Below, piece after piece: positions 33,561 to 45,937 of a stretch of DNA of 45,937 nucleotides. Below the pieces are notes generated by a model, which saw only the letters and a program-made list of their open reading frames with translations, searched no databases and was not told where the DNA came from. This DNA is from JBGTBQ01 sp041749275 (lineage in GTDB: Bacteria > Acidobacteriota > Blastocatellia > Pyrinomonadales > Pyrinomonadaceae): assembly GCA_041749275.1 (NCBI GenBank), contig JBGTBQ010000452.1, positions 1 to 45,937 on the forward strand, written 5' to 3'. Position 1 is the first letter of the stretch; every line of letters begins with the position of its first letter. A program made the translations under genes and the position numbers.

Positions 33561-35033
33561 ATGAAAACCGATTGGGAGGCCGTCATCGGCCTCGAAATTC
33601 ACGCGCAGTTGAGCACCGAGTCGAAAATCTTCTGCGGCTGCTCGACGCGGTTTGGCGACGAGCCGAACTCGAACACGTGCCCGGTCTGTCTGGGGCTGCC
33701 CGGTGCTCTGCCCGTGCTGAACCGGCGCGTGGTGGAGTTGGGCGCGCGGGCGGCGCTCTCTCTGGGCTTGCGTATCAACGAGGTCTCGATCTTCGCGCGG
33801 AAGAATTACTTCTACCCGGACTTGCCGAAGGGTTATCAAATCTCGCAGTATGACCGGCCCTTCTCGGCGGATGGGCTGCTCGAAGTGATGACGGCGGCGC
33901 GGGACGAGGGCGGGCACGCGCGCGAGTGGCGACCGATGACGGTGCGAATCACGCGCCTGCACCTCGAAGAGGACGCGGGCAAGAACGTGCATGAAGGGCT
34001 GCCGGAGACCGAACGCTTCTCTTACGTTGACCTCAACCGCGCGGGGACGCCGCTCGCCGAGATCGTGACGGAGCCGGACTTCCGTTCTTCATGGGAGGCT
34101 TACGATTACGTCAACCACGTGCGGCGCGCTTTGCAGTGGGTGGGCGCGAGCGAGGCCGACATGGAGAAGGGCAACCTGCGTTGCGAGGCGAACGTCTCGG
34201 TACGAAAGATCGGCGACGAGACGTTCGGGACAAAGGTCGAGTTGAAGAATCTTAACTCCGTGCGCTTCATGCAGCGCGCCATCGAGTTCGAGATCGAGCG
34301 GCAAATTACGACAATCGAATCCGGCGGGCGTGTGTTTCAGGAGACGCGACTGTGGGACGAGCGCGAGGCGTGCACGCGTGTCATGCGCTCGAAGGAAGAA
34401 GCGCACGACTATCGTTACTTTCCCGAACCCGACCTTCAGCCTCTCATCGTCGCGCGGGACTTCATCGAGCGCGTGCGGGGTGAGATGCCGGAACTGCCCG
34501 AAGAGCGCCGCCGGCGCTTTATGAGTGAGTATGAACTCTCCTTCGCCGACGCCTCGCTCCTGACGCGCGACCGCGTTCTCGCCGATTTTTATGAGCGCGC
34601 CGCCGCCGCATCGAACGCGCGCGGCGCCGTGAACTGGCTCAAGTCGGAACTCCTGCGGGAACTGGATGCGGCGGGATTGGGGGCGGACGCCTCGCCGGTC
34701 TCGCCCGAAGAACTCGGCGCTCTCGTCCGCTCGATTGAGGAAGGGAAAATCAGCGGCAAACAGGGCAAGGATGTGCTCGTCGAGATGTTCAAGACGGGCA
34801 AGGGCGCGGGCGAGGTCATCGAGGAACAGGGTCTCGCGCAGGTGAGCGACGCCGCCGAAATCGAGAAGATCATCACTGATGTCCTTGCGTCGAACCAACA
34901 GCAGGTTGAGCAATATCGAGCGGGCAAAGAAGGTCTCTTCGGTTTCTTCGTCGGGCAGGTGATGAAAGTCTCGAAGGGCAAGGCTAATCCGAAAGTCGTC
35001 AACGAGTTGTTGAGGGAGAGATTGAAGCCGTGA
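33561..35033 (+). CDS. gatB: Asp-tRNA(Asn)/Glu-tRNA(Gln) amidotransferase subunit B
   Basis: 490 residues. Typical GatB: VIGLEIHAQLSTESKIFC start, zinc Cys residues in CGCSTRFG and CPVCLGLPG, RKNYFYPDLPKGYQISQYD, and LHLEEDAGK; the C-terminal YqeY-like tail domain binds tRNA (GKISGKQGKDVL, KANPKVVNELL). With GatA and GatC it amidates misacylated Asp/Glu-tRNA, so the organism probably lacks AsnRS and/or GlnRS. gatA and gatC are not in this window, so gatB is unlinked here. The start is ATG 33561. Confidence 0.95.
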   Translation: MKTDWEAVIGLEIHAQLSTESKIFCGCSTRFGDEPNSNTCPVCLGLPGALPVLNRRVVELGARAALSLGLRINEVSIFARKNYFYPDLPKGYQISQYDRPFSADGLLEVMTAARDEGGHAREWRPMTVRITRLHLEEDAGKNVHEGLPETERFSYVDLNRAGTPLAEIVTEPDFRSSWEAYDYVNHVRRALQWVGASEADMEKGNLRCEANVSVRKIGDETFGTKVELKNLNSVRFMQRAIEFEIERQITTIESGGRVFQETRLWDEREACTRVMRSKEEAHDYRYFPEPDLQPLIVARDFIERVRGEMPELPEERRRRFMSEYELSFADASLLTRDRVLADFYERAAAASNARGAVNWLKSELLRELDAAGLGADASPVSPEELGALVRSIEEGKISGKQGKDVLVEMFKTGKGAGEVIEEQGLAQVSDAAEIEKIITDVLASNQQQVEQYRAGKEGLFGFFVGQVMKVSKGKANPKVVNELLRERLKP

Positions 35034-35133
35034 CGAGTGAAAAGCAAGGACAGGATTTTCGCATCGTGTTTTGCAAAAGGCGGTGACGAGAGTATGCAAC
35101 AACGAGTCCGCGGCAGCGGACGGCGGAATAAAG

Positions 35134-35304
35134 CCCCGCGTGAAGCGAAGCGAAACGCGGGGAACATCGGCCCCCTAAAGACGCAAGCCCGCGAAGCGGG
35201 CGGCAGACGCCCGTTCGCCAACGTCGCCTCTGCCGCCCGCTGTCGCGGGCTTTGGACGAATAATGTGGGCTGTAACCCCGGACTCCGCTGCGCTGCGTCC
35301 GGGG
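35134..35304. repeat. Cluster of three GC-rich inverted repeats
   Basis: The gap 35034-35411 (378 bp) has no gene. It holds CCCCGCGT/ACGCGGGG (35134-35141 with 35155-35162), a 23/24-bp stem with one bulge (35185-35207 with 35229-35252), and CCCCGGA/TCCGGGG (35276-35282 with 35298-35304, followed by CTTTAC). The middle pair shares the GCGGGC word family with the element at 32092-32166. They may terminate gatB or be repeat-family copies. Confidence 0.75.
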
Positions 35305-35411
35305 CTTTACTCTGTCGCCTGCTCACGCAGGCTGGGCGTCGCCGTTCTCCGACATTGTTTACTGCATGGCATTAGTTTTTTACTTGCCACAGATCACTAC
35401 TTTTGAAGAAC

Positions 35412-36131
35412 ATGGATTACAAAGGGAAAACAGCAATCGTGACGGGCGGCACGCGCGGCATCGGACGCGCCATCGCCGAGTCGCTCTTGGAAGAGGGAAT
35501 GAACGTGTGCGTGAGCGCGCGGAAGATGGAAGAGATCGAGAGTGTCGTTCGTGAACTTGAAGCCGTCGGCGAGGGGAGCGTGACCGGCGTCGCGTGCGAC
35601 GTGCGCGACGACGTAGAGGTGAAGGCGCTCTTCGAGCACACGGTCGCGGAGTTCGGCGGCGTTGACGTGCTGGTGAACAACGCCGGCATCGGCATCTACA
35701 AACCGGTCGAAGAGATGGCGCCGGAGGAATTTCGCGCCGTGCTCGAAACGAATCTCTTCGGCGTCTTCTATTGCTCGCGCGAGGCGATCCCGGTGATGAA
35801 GCAGCGCGGCGGCGGCTATATCATCAACATCTCGTCGCTCGCGGGGACGAACGCGCACCCCCGGATGACCGCCTACAACGCTTCAAAGTTCGGCCTCAAC
35901 GGCTTCAGCGAAGCGTTGATGCAGGAGGTGCGCCACGACGGGATCAAGGTCAGTTACATCATGCCCGGTTCGGTGAACACGGAGTTCGGCGGCGACACGG
36001 TGAGCGATGAAAAGAGTTGGCAACTCACGCCGGAGGACGTGGCGCGCGTCGTCGTTAACCTGCTCCACCACGACGAGCGGAGTCTGCCGAGCCGCGTCGA
36101 GATCAGGCCGAGCCGTCCGCCGAAGAAATGA
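35412..36131 (+). CDS. Short-chain dehydrogenase/reductase
   Basis: 239 residues with SDR motifs TGGTRGIG, NNAG, ISSLAG (catalytic Ser) and YNASK. The region after the active site (IMPGSVNTEFGGD) resembles the FabG/serine-dehydrogenase-like SDR group. ATG 35412 is preferred over TTG 35403 because the family starts with the DYKGKTAIVTG segment. Substrate is unknown. It is followed after 34 bp by dtd on the same strand. Confidence 0.85.
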   Translation: MDYKGKTAIVTGGTRGIGRAIAESLLEEGMNVCVSARKMEEIESVVRELEAVGEGSVTGVACDVRDDVEVKALFEHTVAEFGGVDVLVNNAGIGIYKPVEEMAPEEFRAVLETNLFGVFYCSREAIPVMKQRGGGYIINISSLAGTNAHPRMTAYNASKFGLNGFSEALMQEVRHDGIKVSYIMPGSVNTEFGGDTVSDEKSWQLTPEDVARVVVNLLHHDERSLPSRVEIRPSRPPKK

Positions 36132-36165
36132 GCGGCGCTTTCATCATCCATTAGCAGAGCGAGGT

Positions 36166-36615
36166 ATGCGCGCAGTATTGCAACGCGTGAAGCGTGCGTG
36201 TGTCCGCGTCGAAGGTGAGACAATCGGCGAAATCGGCGGCGGTCTCGTTGTGCTGCTCGGCATCGCGCGCGACGATGAGCGGGCTGACTCCGAGTATCTC
36301 CTCGAAAAAATCGTGGGCTTGCGGATCTTCGATGACGCGGAAGGGCGCATGAACCGCTCGGTGGTTGATGTTGGCGGCGCGTTGCTGGTCGTCTCGCAGT
36401 TCACTCTGTACGGCGACGTGCGGCGTGGGCGGCGGCCTTCGTGGTTCGAGGCAGCCCCGCCCGAAGTGGCCGAGCCGCTCTACGAGTTCTTCGTCGCGGA
36501 GGCGCGCAAGGTTGTCTCGGAGGTGGCGACGGGCAGCTTCCGGCGCATGATGGAAGTCGAGTTGGTTAACGATGGCCCGGTGACGATCCTTGTGGACAGC
36601 CGGAAAGTTTTTTGA
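36166..36615 (+). CDS. dtd: D-aminoacyl-tRNA deacylase
   Basis: 149 residues, the usual DTD length. It hydrolyses D-aminoacyl-tRNA to keep D-residues (and glycine on tRNA-Ala) out of proteins. Key signatures are MRAVLQRV at the start, SQFTLYGD and NDGPVTILVDS, whose Gly-cisPro (GP) forms the chiral pocket. The start is ATG 36166 with GAGG just upstream. It is probably co-transcribed with the upstream SDR. Confidence 0.94.
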   Translation: MRAVLQRVKRACVRVEGETIGEIGGGLVVLLGIARDDERADSEYLLEKIVGLRIFDDAEGRMNRSVVDVGGALLVVSQFTLYGDVRRGRRPSWFEAAPPEVAEPLYEFFVAEARKVVSEVATGSFRRMMEVELVNDGPVTILVDSRKVF

Positions 36616-36633
36616 CGAAAGCTCGATGAGAAT

Positions 36634-36653
36634 AGACCTCTTGCAAGAGGTCT
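36634..36653. repeat. 20-bp perfect palindrome
   Basis: AGACCTCTTGCAAGAGGTCT is self-complementary and followed by AAATATA, between dtd and the cyclophilin gene. Its right half plus AAA (AAGAGGTCTAAA) also occurs at 32183-32194, next to mtnA. It could be a terminator or an operator-like dyad. Confidence 0.7.
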
Positions 36654-36684
36654 AAATATAGAAACCAATAGGAGCGGCGTATTC

Positions 36685-37356
36685 GTGAACGGAAATAATA
36701 ACTTACTTCAACTGGCGTTGTGCCTTGCGCTCATTCTCTCCGTCGTCTCATGCGGAGGCGCGCAGCAAAATTCGAGCGACTTCGATGCCGCAGACGGCGC
36801 GAAGAACGCGAACGTGAAGACGGGCGTGAAGCCGGAGCCGGACGCGGAAGCGGCGGTCATCGAGATGGAAGACCCGGCCTTCGGCAAGATCGTGCTGGAA
36901 CTGTATCCGAACATCGCGCCGAAGATGGTCGAGCGCTTTAAGACGCTGGCGAAGGAAGGCTTCTACAACGGCACGACGTTCCACCGCGCGGAGCCGCGCG
37001 CCAACGTCATACAGGGCGGCGACCCGAACTCGAAGGACGACGACCCGTTCAATGACGGCATGGGCAATTCGTCCTACCCGGACGTACCAGCCGAGTTCAG
37101 CGACATCCCTTACGAGTCGGGGGTCGTCGGCGCGGCACGCACGAGCGATCCCGATTCGGCCAACTGCCAGTTCTTCATCACGCTCGGTCGCGTACCCGGC
37201 TGGGACGGCGACTACACCGTCTTCGGTCGCGTCATCGAAGGCATGAACAACGCACGCATCATCAGCACCGCGCCCACGCGCGAAGGCACGACCAACCCCG
37301 ATCCGAAAGTCGTCATCAAGAGCATCACGCTTCAGCCACGCTCGAACTTCAAATAG
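36685..37356 (+). CDS. Cyclophilin-type peptidyl-prolyl isomerase, lipoprotein
   Basis: 223 residues from GTG 36685 (TAGGAG about 12 bp upstream). An N-terminal signal ends in lipobox LSVVSC with Cys23, predicting a lipid-anchored envelope protein. After an acidic linker comes the cyclophilin fold: GKIVLELYPNIAPKMVERF, TTFHRAEP, VIQGGDPNS and SANCQFFITL. The catalytic Arg is in FHR. It should catalyse cis-trans isomerisation of prolyl bonds in periplasmic proteins. The bidirectional terminator downstream ends the unit. Confidence 0.92.
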   Translation: MNGNNNLLQLALCLALILSVVSCGGAQQNSSDFDAADGAKNANVKTGVKPEPDAEAAVIEMEDPAFGKIVLELYPNIAPKMVERFKTLAKEGFYNGTTFHRAEPRANVIQGGDPNSKDDDPFNDGMGNSSYPDVPAEFSDIPYESGVVGAARTSDPDSANCQFFITLGRVPGWDGDYTVFGRVIEGMNNARIISTAPTREGTTNPDPKVVIKSITLQPRSNFK

Positions 37357-37360
37357 CAAA

Positions 37361-37411
37361 GTGGCCGGCGGGGAGTGAAAGACAATTTGCTTTTCACTGC
37401 CCGCCGGCCAC
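37361..37411. terminator. Bidirectional hairpin with tandem CCGGCCA units
   Basis: The arm 37361-37380 pairs with 37391-37411 (about 19 bp with one mismatch). It is followed by tandem ACCGGCC repeats and by ACTTTTTC at 37431-37438. It lies between the convergent cyclophilin and acidic-protein genes. Confidence 0.75.
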
Positions 37412-37436
37412 CGGCCACCGGCCACTGACCACTTTT

Positions 37437-37829
37437 TCAGATTGTGTCGTCGCCAGTCTTTGAACGTGGGTCGAGTTCGAAGCGGTGGCGGTCGCGGCGG
37501 TCAATCTTTTCGATCACATCCAACTCTTCATTGTCCTCGAAGTTGATGCCGATGGCGTGCGCGTTCTCTTCCACGTCCGACTGGTCCGGCGTCGGGTTGT
37601 CGCCGGAGACCGACTCCGAGCCGGTGTCATCTTCCCAAGTGGCGTCGAGGTCGCCGCCCGCGTCCGACGGCGAAGACTCGTTGTGATTCCGCAGTCGTTG
37701 CGCGAGGTGTTCGGAGTCTTTCGGTGCCCGCGCGATCTCCTCCTCCATGAACTCCTCGATTTCAGGGTCGGGCACGAAGTTCGGATCGTTGCTCAGATAG
37801 TTGAACTCTTCAGGCGTCTTCTTCGGCAT
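37437..37829 (-). CDS. Small acidic hypothetical protein (possibly DUF6335-like)
   Basis: 130 residues, strongly acidic, with no TM or signal. It has a central GGDLDATWEDD and a SGDNPTPDQSDVEENA block, then FEDNEELDV and a basic DRRDRHRFELDP tail. From memory this pattern resembles DUF6335 proteins of cyanobacteria and other phyla, but I cannot verify it. GGAGG about 7 bp before ATG 37829 supports the start. Probably soluble and partly disordered; function unknown. Confidence 0.7.
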   Translation of the reverse strand: MPKKTPEEFNYLSNDPNFVPDPEIEEFMEEEIARAPKDSEHLAQRLRNHNESSPSDAGGDLDATWEDDTGSESVSGDNPTPDQSDVEENAHAIGINFEDNEELDVIEKIDRRDRHRFELDPRSKTGDDTI

Positions 37830-38218
37830 CTCGCAACCTCCACGGGAAACATGAATCCCGAACTGACAAAATCAAACTTGGATTGACGATAGCTGCTTTG
37901 TCTGCTGATTGTGTGCGCTCAATATAACAAATGCTTCCGAAACCGGGCAAACCACGCGCTCGACGCACACTCGACAACTTGCAATCGCCACTCCGGGAGA
38001 AAGGCGCGCCGCCGACTTCTATTTTGCGCCTCGATTGTTCACGCATGAGAGGGTGCTGCTTGACGCATCTTGAGGCGCGACCTTAAACTGATATTTACAA
38101 TTTTGCTGTCAAACCACTCGATTTTGGATTTGCGATTTGCGATTGAGAAGTCGCCCCGCGTCGTCCGTCTTCTTGCCCGCCGCGAATCGGAGTCTGGGGT
38201 CGCTAACCGGAAAAACAC
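37830..38218. other. Divergent intergenic region upstream of aconitase
   Basis: 389 bp with no convincing gene, and more AT-rich than average toward 38080-38130. It contains the putative acnA promoter and the start region of the minus-strand acidic protein gene. Part of it is a tract rich in TTGCGATTT-like repeats (about 38124-38142). Confidence 0.5.
38060..38089 (+). promoter_or_regulatory. Putative promoter for aconitase
   Basis: TTGACG (38060-38065) and TAAACT (38084-38089) with an 18-bp spacer, about 130 bp before the ATG. Moderate match to sigma70 consensus. Confidence 0.4.
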
Positions 38219-42673
<4,455 letters not shown>

Positions 42674-42805
42674 ACTGTAAGCGGTCGGCAGTTGGCAGTT
42701 AAGAACGAATGAGAATTTTAAATCGAGCTATCCGAATTCCAGTCTCAATACTAAAATCATTGTGACTGCCGGCTACCTATCGCCTCGGGTTTACTGTTTT
42801 CTTCC

Positions 42806-43990
42806 ATGAGAACGTTTGTCTACACGTTGGCGGGCGTACTGCTCCTGCTCTTCGTCACCTACGACGTGTACTCCACGATTCTCGACGCGCGCGGGCGGGC
42901 GGGGCCGATCAGCGAGGCGCTTAACCGGAACCTGTGGCGCATCTGGCGCTTCGTCGGTTTGCGCTTCTCGCGCCAGCGCCGCCATAAGTGGTTGAACCAA
43001 GTCGGGCCGCTGCTGCTCCCCATCCTTATCGTCGTCTATATCCTCCTGCTCATTACAGCCTTCGCGCTCATCTACTATCCACACCTGTCTGTGAGTTTTT
43101 ACTTCGCGCATGAAATAGAGGGCGTCACTTTTTTTGAGTCCTTCTATTACAGCGGCGTCACTCTGACGACCGTCGGATACGGCGACATCACGCCGCGCTC
43201 CGTTTCGATGCGCGCGGTGACGATGGTCGAGGGCGCATCCGGTTTAGCTGTCATCTCGCTTGCCGTCACCTATCTGATTACCATTTACGGCGCGCTGGAA
43301 CGAAGACGCATCGTCGCGCTCTCGGTCTATCACCCGGCGGGCCAAGGCGCGGACGTGGCCGGCCTCATTAGCTATCATTTCGTCAACGGTCGTTTTCAGG
43401 GACTTGAAGCCATGCTCCGCGATGCCGCGCGCGACGTGCAGGAGTTGCTCGAATCGCACGTCGAGCATCCAATCATTCATTACTTCCATCCGCTTGAAGT
43501 CTATAAGAGTTTCCCGCGCATCCTCTTTCTCTTGCTGGAGACGCCGACCGTGATCCACGCCTGCCTCGACGAGAACGAGTACGCGGACATCTGCCAGCAT
43601 CCGGCAATAAAAAACGTCGAGTCCAGCGCGCGGCACGTGCTCGACGATTTAGTAGCCGCGCTCGACCTTGAGCGTCGCGCCACGCAACGCATCGGAGAAT
43701 CGGATGCGGAAGAAGCGCGGCGTTGGGAGTTGCGCTTCAAGCAGACTCGCCGCAGTTTGCAACAGGCGGGCATCAAGACCCGAAAGGATGTGGAAGGAAG
43801 CTGGCTGGCCTACCGTGCGAAGCGCGTCGAATGGGAAGCATTGCTCGACCGTTTCGCCCTCCACCTCGGCTACGACTGGGATGAAGTGACCGGCGACGGC
43901 GACCTCGATTACGCCGCCGATGAGGAGAAAAAAGAACCACGAGAAGATGAGCAGGGAAAACCCACTTCTTCCAAAGCGCCGGGCCGCTGA
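42806..43990 (+). CDS. Two-TM potassium-channel-like protein with novel cytosolic domain
   Basis: 394 residues. An N-terminal hydrophobic helix, a basic linker, and a TM helix (LLLPILIVVYILLLITAFAL) precede the pore with selectivity filter TTVGYGD (about 116-122) and another TM helix (VISLAVTYLITIYGAL). This is the Ion_trans_2 type. The roughly 230-residue cytosolic C-terminus has no recognisable RCK/TrkA Rossmann motif; it is helical and charged, ending in an acidic/Lys-rich tail. Selective K+ conductance is expected from the filter; the gate ligand is unknown. The start is ATG 42806. The 132-bp gap before it holds a small ACTGCCGGC-type repeat fragment. Confidence 0.85.
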   Translation: MRTFVYTLAGVLLLLFVTYDVYSTILDARGRAGPISEALNRNLWRIWRFVGLRFSRQRRHKWLNQVGPLLLPILIVVYILLLITAFALIYYPHLSVSFYFAHEIEGVTFFESFYYSGVTLTTVGYGDITPRSVSMRAVTMVEGASGLAVISLAVTYLITIYGALERRRIVALSVYHPAGQGADVAGLISYHFVNGRFQGLEAMLRDAARDVQELLESHVEHPIIHYFHPLEVYKSFPRILFLLLETPTVIHACLDENEYADICQHPAIKNVESSARHVLDDLVAALDLERRATQRIGESDAEEARRWELRFKQTRRSLQQAGIKTRKDVEGSWLAYRAKRVEWEALLDRFALHLGYDWDEVTGDGDLDYAADEEKKEPREDEQGKPTSSKAPGR

Positions 43991-44080
43991 AGACCGGCGC
44001 CGGCTTTTGTGATAAAGTGCTCTCAAACAATGCTCATCCTGAAACGCAATCACGACACCACAGAGGAGTAAAACGTTATT

Positions 44081-45586
44081 ATGTCATCAACACAAACCGC
44101 GTCGGAGACGACGCTCAAATATCAGCTTTTCATAGACGGCAAGTGGGTGGATGCCGAGTCCGGCAAGACCTTCTCCACGCCGAACCCGGCGACCGGCAAA
44201 ACGCACGCCGAAATCGCGGAAGCGGACAAGGCGGACGTTGATAAGGCGGTCGCCGCCGCGCGTCGCGCCTTCGATGGGAAGTGGTCGAAGATGAGCGCGC
44301 GCGACCGCGGGCGTCTGCTCTACAAGTTGTCGCAACTCATCGAGTCGAAGACGCAAGAGTTGGCCGCGCTCGAAACCGCGGATAACGGTAAGCCGATCAA
44401 AGAGTCCGCCTACATTGACCTGCCGAGTGTGGTCGAAAACTTTGAATACTTCGCCGGTTGGGCGACGAAGATCGAGGGCGAGACGATTCCGGTGCCCGGC
44501 CAGATGTTCAACTACACGCTGCGCGAGCCGGTCGGCGTCTGCGGCCAGATCATCCCGTGGAATTTTCCGCTGCTGATGGCCGCGTGGAAGCTCGCGCCCG
44601 CGCTCGCCGCCGGCAACACCGTCGTACTCAAACCCGCCGAGCAGACGCCCGTTACGGCGATGGAGTTGGGCAAGCTATTTCAAGAAGCGGGATTCCCCGA
44701 TGGCGTCGTCAACATCGTGCCCGGTTACGGCGAGACGGCGGGCGCGGCGCTCGCTTCGCACCCCGGCATTGACAAGGTTGCCTTCACCGGCTCGACCGAA
44801 GTCGGCAAAATTATCGCCCACGCCGCCGCCGATAACCTGACCAAAGTCTCGCTCGAACTCGGCGGCAAGGCGCCCAACATCATCTTCGCCGACGCGGACA
44901 TCGAGCAGGCCGTCAACGGCGCGATGATGGGCATCTTCTTCAATCAGGGGCAGGTCTGCTGCGCCGGCTCGCGCCTCTTCGTCGAAGAGAGCGTGAAGGA
45001 CGAATTCCTGACGCGCTTTAAGGAGAAGGCCGGGAAGATCAAGGTCGGCGATCCGATGGACAAGGCCACGCAGATGGGGCCACAGGTCTCCGAGGAACAG
45101 CTCACGCGAATCAAGGGCTACGTTGACATCGCGCGCGGCGAGGGCGCGACCGTCTATGCGGGCGGCTCGTCGCCGGAGCTTGAAGGCGACTTCCAGCAGG
45201 GCTATTTCTTCCAGCCGACGATCTTCAGCGAAGTGCAAAACCAGATGCGCGTCGCGCAGGAAGAAATCTTCGGCCCCGTCACCTCCGTCATCACCTTTAC
45301 GGACGAAGACGATCTGATCAAACAGGCGAACGAGACCATCTACGGTCTTTCCGCCGGCATCTGGACGAACAACCTCACGCGCGCACACCGTTTCGCCAAA
45401 GCGATCAAAGCCGGTGTGGTGTGGATCAATACCTTCAATATGTTCAATGCGGCCTCGCCCTTCGGTGGCTACAAACAGTCCGGCTACGGGCGCGAGATGG
45501 GCAAGCACGCGCTTGAGATGTACACGCAGGTCAAGAGCGTGTGGGTTGATCTGTCAGGCAAACCCATCGGTTGGTTCGGGAAGTAA
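44081..45586 (+). CDS. NAD(P)+-dependent aldehyde dehydrogenase
   Basis: 501 residues, full ALDH length. Conserved motifs are IPWNFPLLMAAWKL, KPAEQTP (cofactor Lys), FTGSTEVG, LELGGKAPNI with catalytic Glu, GQVCCAGSR with the catalytic Cys, and EIFGPV. The GQxCCAGSR sequence with the adjacent Cys is of the ALDH1/ALDH2 type. It oxidises aldehydes to carboxylates; the substrate is not readable. GAGGAG at about 44063-44068 lies 12 bp before ATG 44081, slightly far. No neighbouring pathway genes identify its substrate. Confidence 0.93.
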   Translation: MSSTQTASETTLKYQLFIDGKWVDAESGKTFSTPNPATGKTHAEIAEADKADVDKAVAAARRAFDGKWSKMSARDRGRLLYKLSQLIESKTQELAALETADNGKPIKESAYIDLPSVVENFEYFAGWATKIEGETIPVPGQMFNYTLREPVGVCGQIIPWNFPLLMAAWKLAPALAAGNTVVLKPAEQTPVTAMELGKLFQEAGFPDGVVNIVPGYGETAGAALASHPGIDKVAFTGSTEVGKIIAHAAADNLTKVSLELGGKAPNIIFADADIEQAVNGAMMGIFFNQGQVCCAGSRLFVEESVKDEFLTRFKEKAGKIKVGDPMDKATQMGPQVSEEQLTRIKGYVDIARGEGATVYAGGSSPELEGDFQQGYFFQPTIFSEVQNQMRVAQEEIFGPVTSVITFTDEDDLIKQANETIYGLSAGIWTNNLTRAHRFAKAIKAGVVWINTFNMFNAASPFGGYKQSGYGREMGKHALEMYTQVKSVWVDLSGKPIGWFGK

Positions 45587-45937
45587 AATGTCCCCGACCA
45601 ACCGCGGCGGTGTCGCGCCTGTGTAGTGTAGAGTGCCGCGGGGCGCAAAGAATGAGAGAGATATATCTAACGGAGATGCCTTCAACTCTTATTACTTTGC
45701 GCCTTCGCGGTTGCCCTTGATGGGGCTTCTGCACAAAAGTCCATTGACGATATGTCGAAGAAAGCGCCTCACAAGAAAACGTATCTCGTCTTCATAAGAG
45801 CGTGTCCAAAAAGCCATGTGCCGAAGCTCCGTGAGGAGCGGAATGTTTATAGCCCATCGCGTGACACGAGGTCGCTGAAGCTCCGTGAGGAGCGACATGT
45901 TAGGCGCTGCCGCCCCTCCGGGGCTTGAAAGAACAAG
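45587..45937. other. Intergenic tail after aldehyde dehydrogenase with repeats
   Basis: 351 bp without a convincing gene. It holds a 9-bp inverted pair GGCGCAAAG (45642-45650) / CTTTGCGCC (45695-45703) and two copies of a 28-bp-like unit at 45823-45850 and 45877-45904. The right edge ends before any following gene. Confidence 0.5.
45823..45904. repeat. Two copies of GAAGCTCCGTGAGGAGCG-type repeat
   Basis: Copy 1 (45823-45850) and copy 2 (45877-45904) share GAAGCTCCGTGAGGAGCG followed by RAATGT or ACATGT. Each carries an internal GCTCC/GGAGC stem around GTGA. They are 54 bp apart, start to start. I have a memory of similar units in other bacterial genomes, but cannot verify it. Possibly a REP-like family. 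Confidence 0.75.

Noticed and set aside
45798..45822. Insertion-sequence end (AAGAGCGTGTCCAAAAAG word)
   Set aside because: The word resembles an IS terminal repeat, but no transposase, partner repeat or target duplication is visible in the window.

Overview
The window is about 46 kb of high-GC bacterial chromosome, densely packed on both strands. It carries Gram-negative (diderm) markers: lpxD, an NtrY/NtrC-type two-component pair, and a lipoprotein cyclophilin. Intergenic spaces are full of long, often perfect, inverted repeats. This mix, with a FecR-domain protein, a eukaryotic-type Ser/Thr kinase, a class III cyclase and family 4 uracil-DNA glycosylases, suggests an Acidobacteriota member, perhaps Blastocatellia/Pyrinomonadaceae. 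That placement is inference; no rRNA or tRNA gene is visible to test it.

Layout. 1-3.8 kb: end of a glycine-zipper protein, SAM hydroxide adenosyltransferase, citrate synthase, then a converging CPBP (CAAX-like) protease with a small membrane protein. 4.0-7.7 kb: NtrY-like kinase and NtrC-like regulator, overlapping by one base. 7.8-13.9 kb: a 1195-residue protein joining a subtilisin (S8) domain to a thermolysin-like HExxH domain, then a radical SAM protein and an MGDG-synthase-like glycosyltransferase. 14.3-16.1 kb: SDR, ferritin-like protein, small conserved-looking protein. 16.2-27 kb, mostly minus strand: lpxD, priA, two adjacent TIR proteins, a UDG-like paralogue without iron-sulfur ligands, an adenylate cyclase, a normal family 4 UDG, a Ser/Thr kinase and coaBC. 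27-32 kb: two hypotheticals, a decayed isoaspartyl peptidase tail, a FecR-domain protein, then UDP-glucose dehydrogenase and a sugar-nucleotide epimerase. 32-37.8 kb: mtnA, gatB, SDR, dtd, cyclophilin lipoprotein, an acidic small protein. 38.2-45.6 kb: intein-containing aconitase, a K+-channel-like protein, aldehyde dehydrogenase.

The most striking object is the aconitase gene at 38219-42673. It encodes 1484 residues in one frame because a 517-residue intein (39944-41494) with splicing blocks and two LAGLIDADG motifs is inserted immediately before the third [4Fe-4S]-ligand cysteine. The intein's own Cys1 restores the CxxC spacing in the unspliced precursor, which raises the possibility that splicing senses iron or redox state.

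Other points of interest are the double-protease fusion, the TIR pair with the glutamate of TIR NADases apparently retained, the UDG paralogue lacking cluster cysteines, and the family of nested intergenic hairpins. Most of the rest is ordinary housekeeping (TCA cycle, replication restart, CoA, lipid A, methionine salvage, tRNA amidation, D-aa-tRNA proofreading). Function calls come from motif recognition in the translated sequence; no database search was run.
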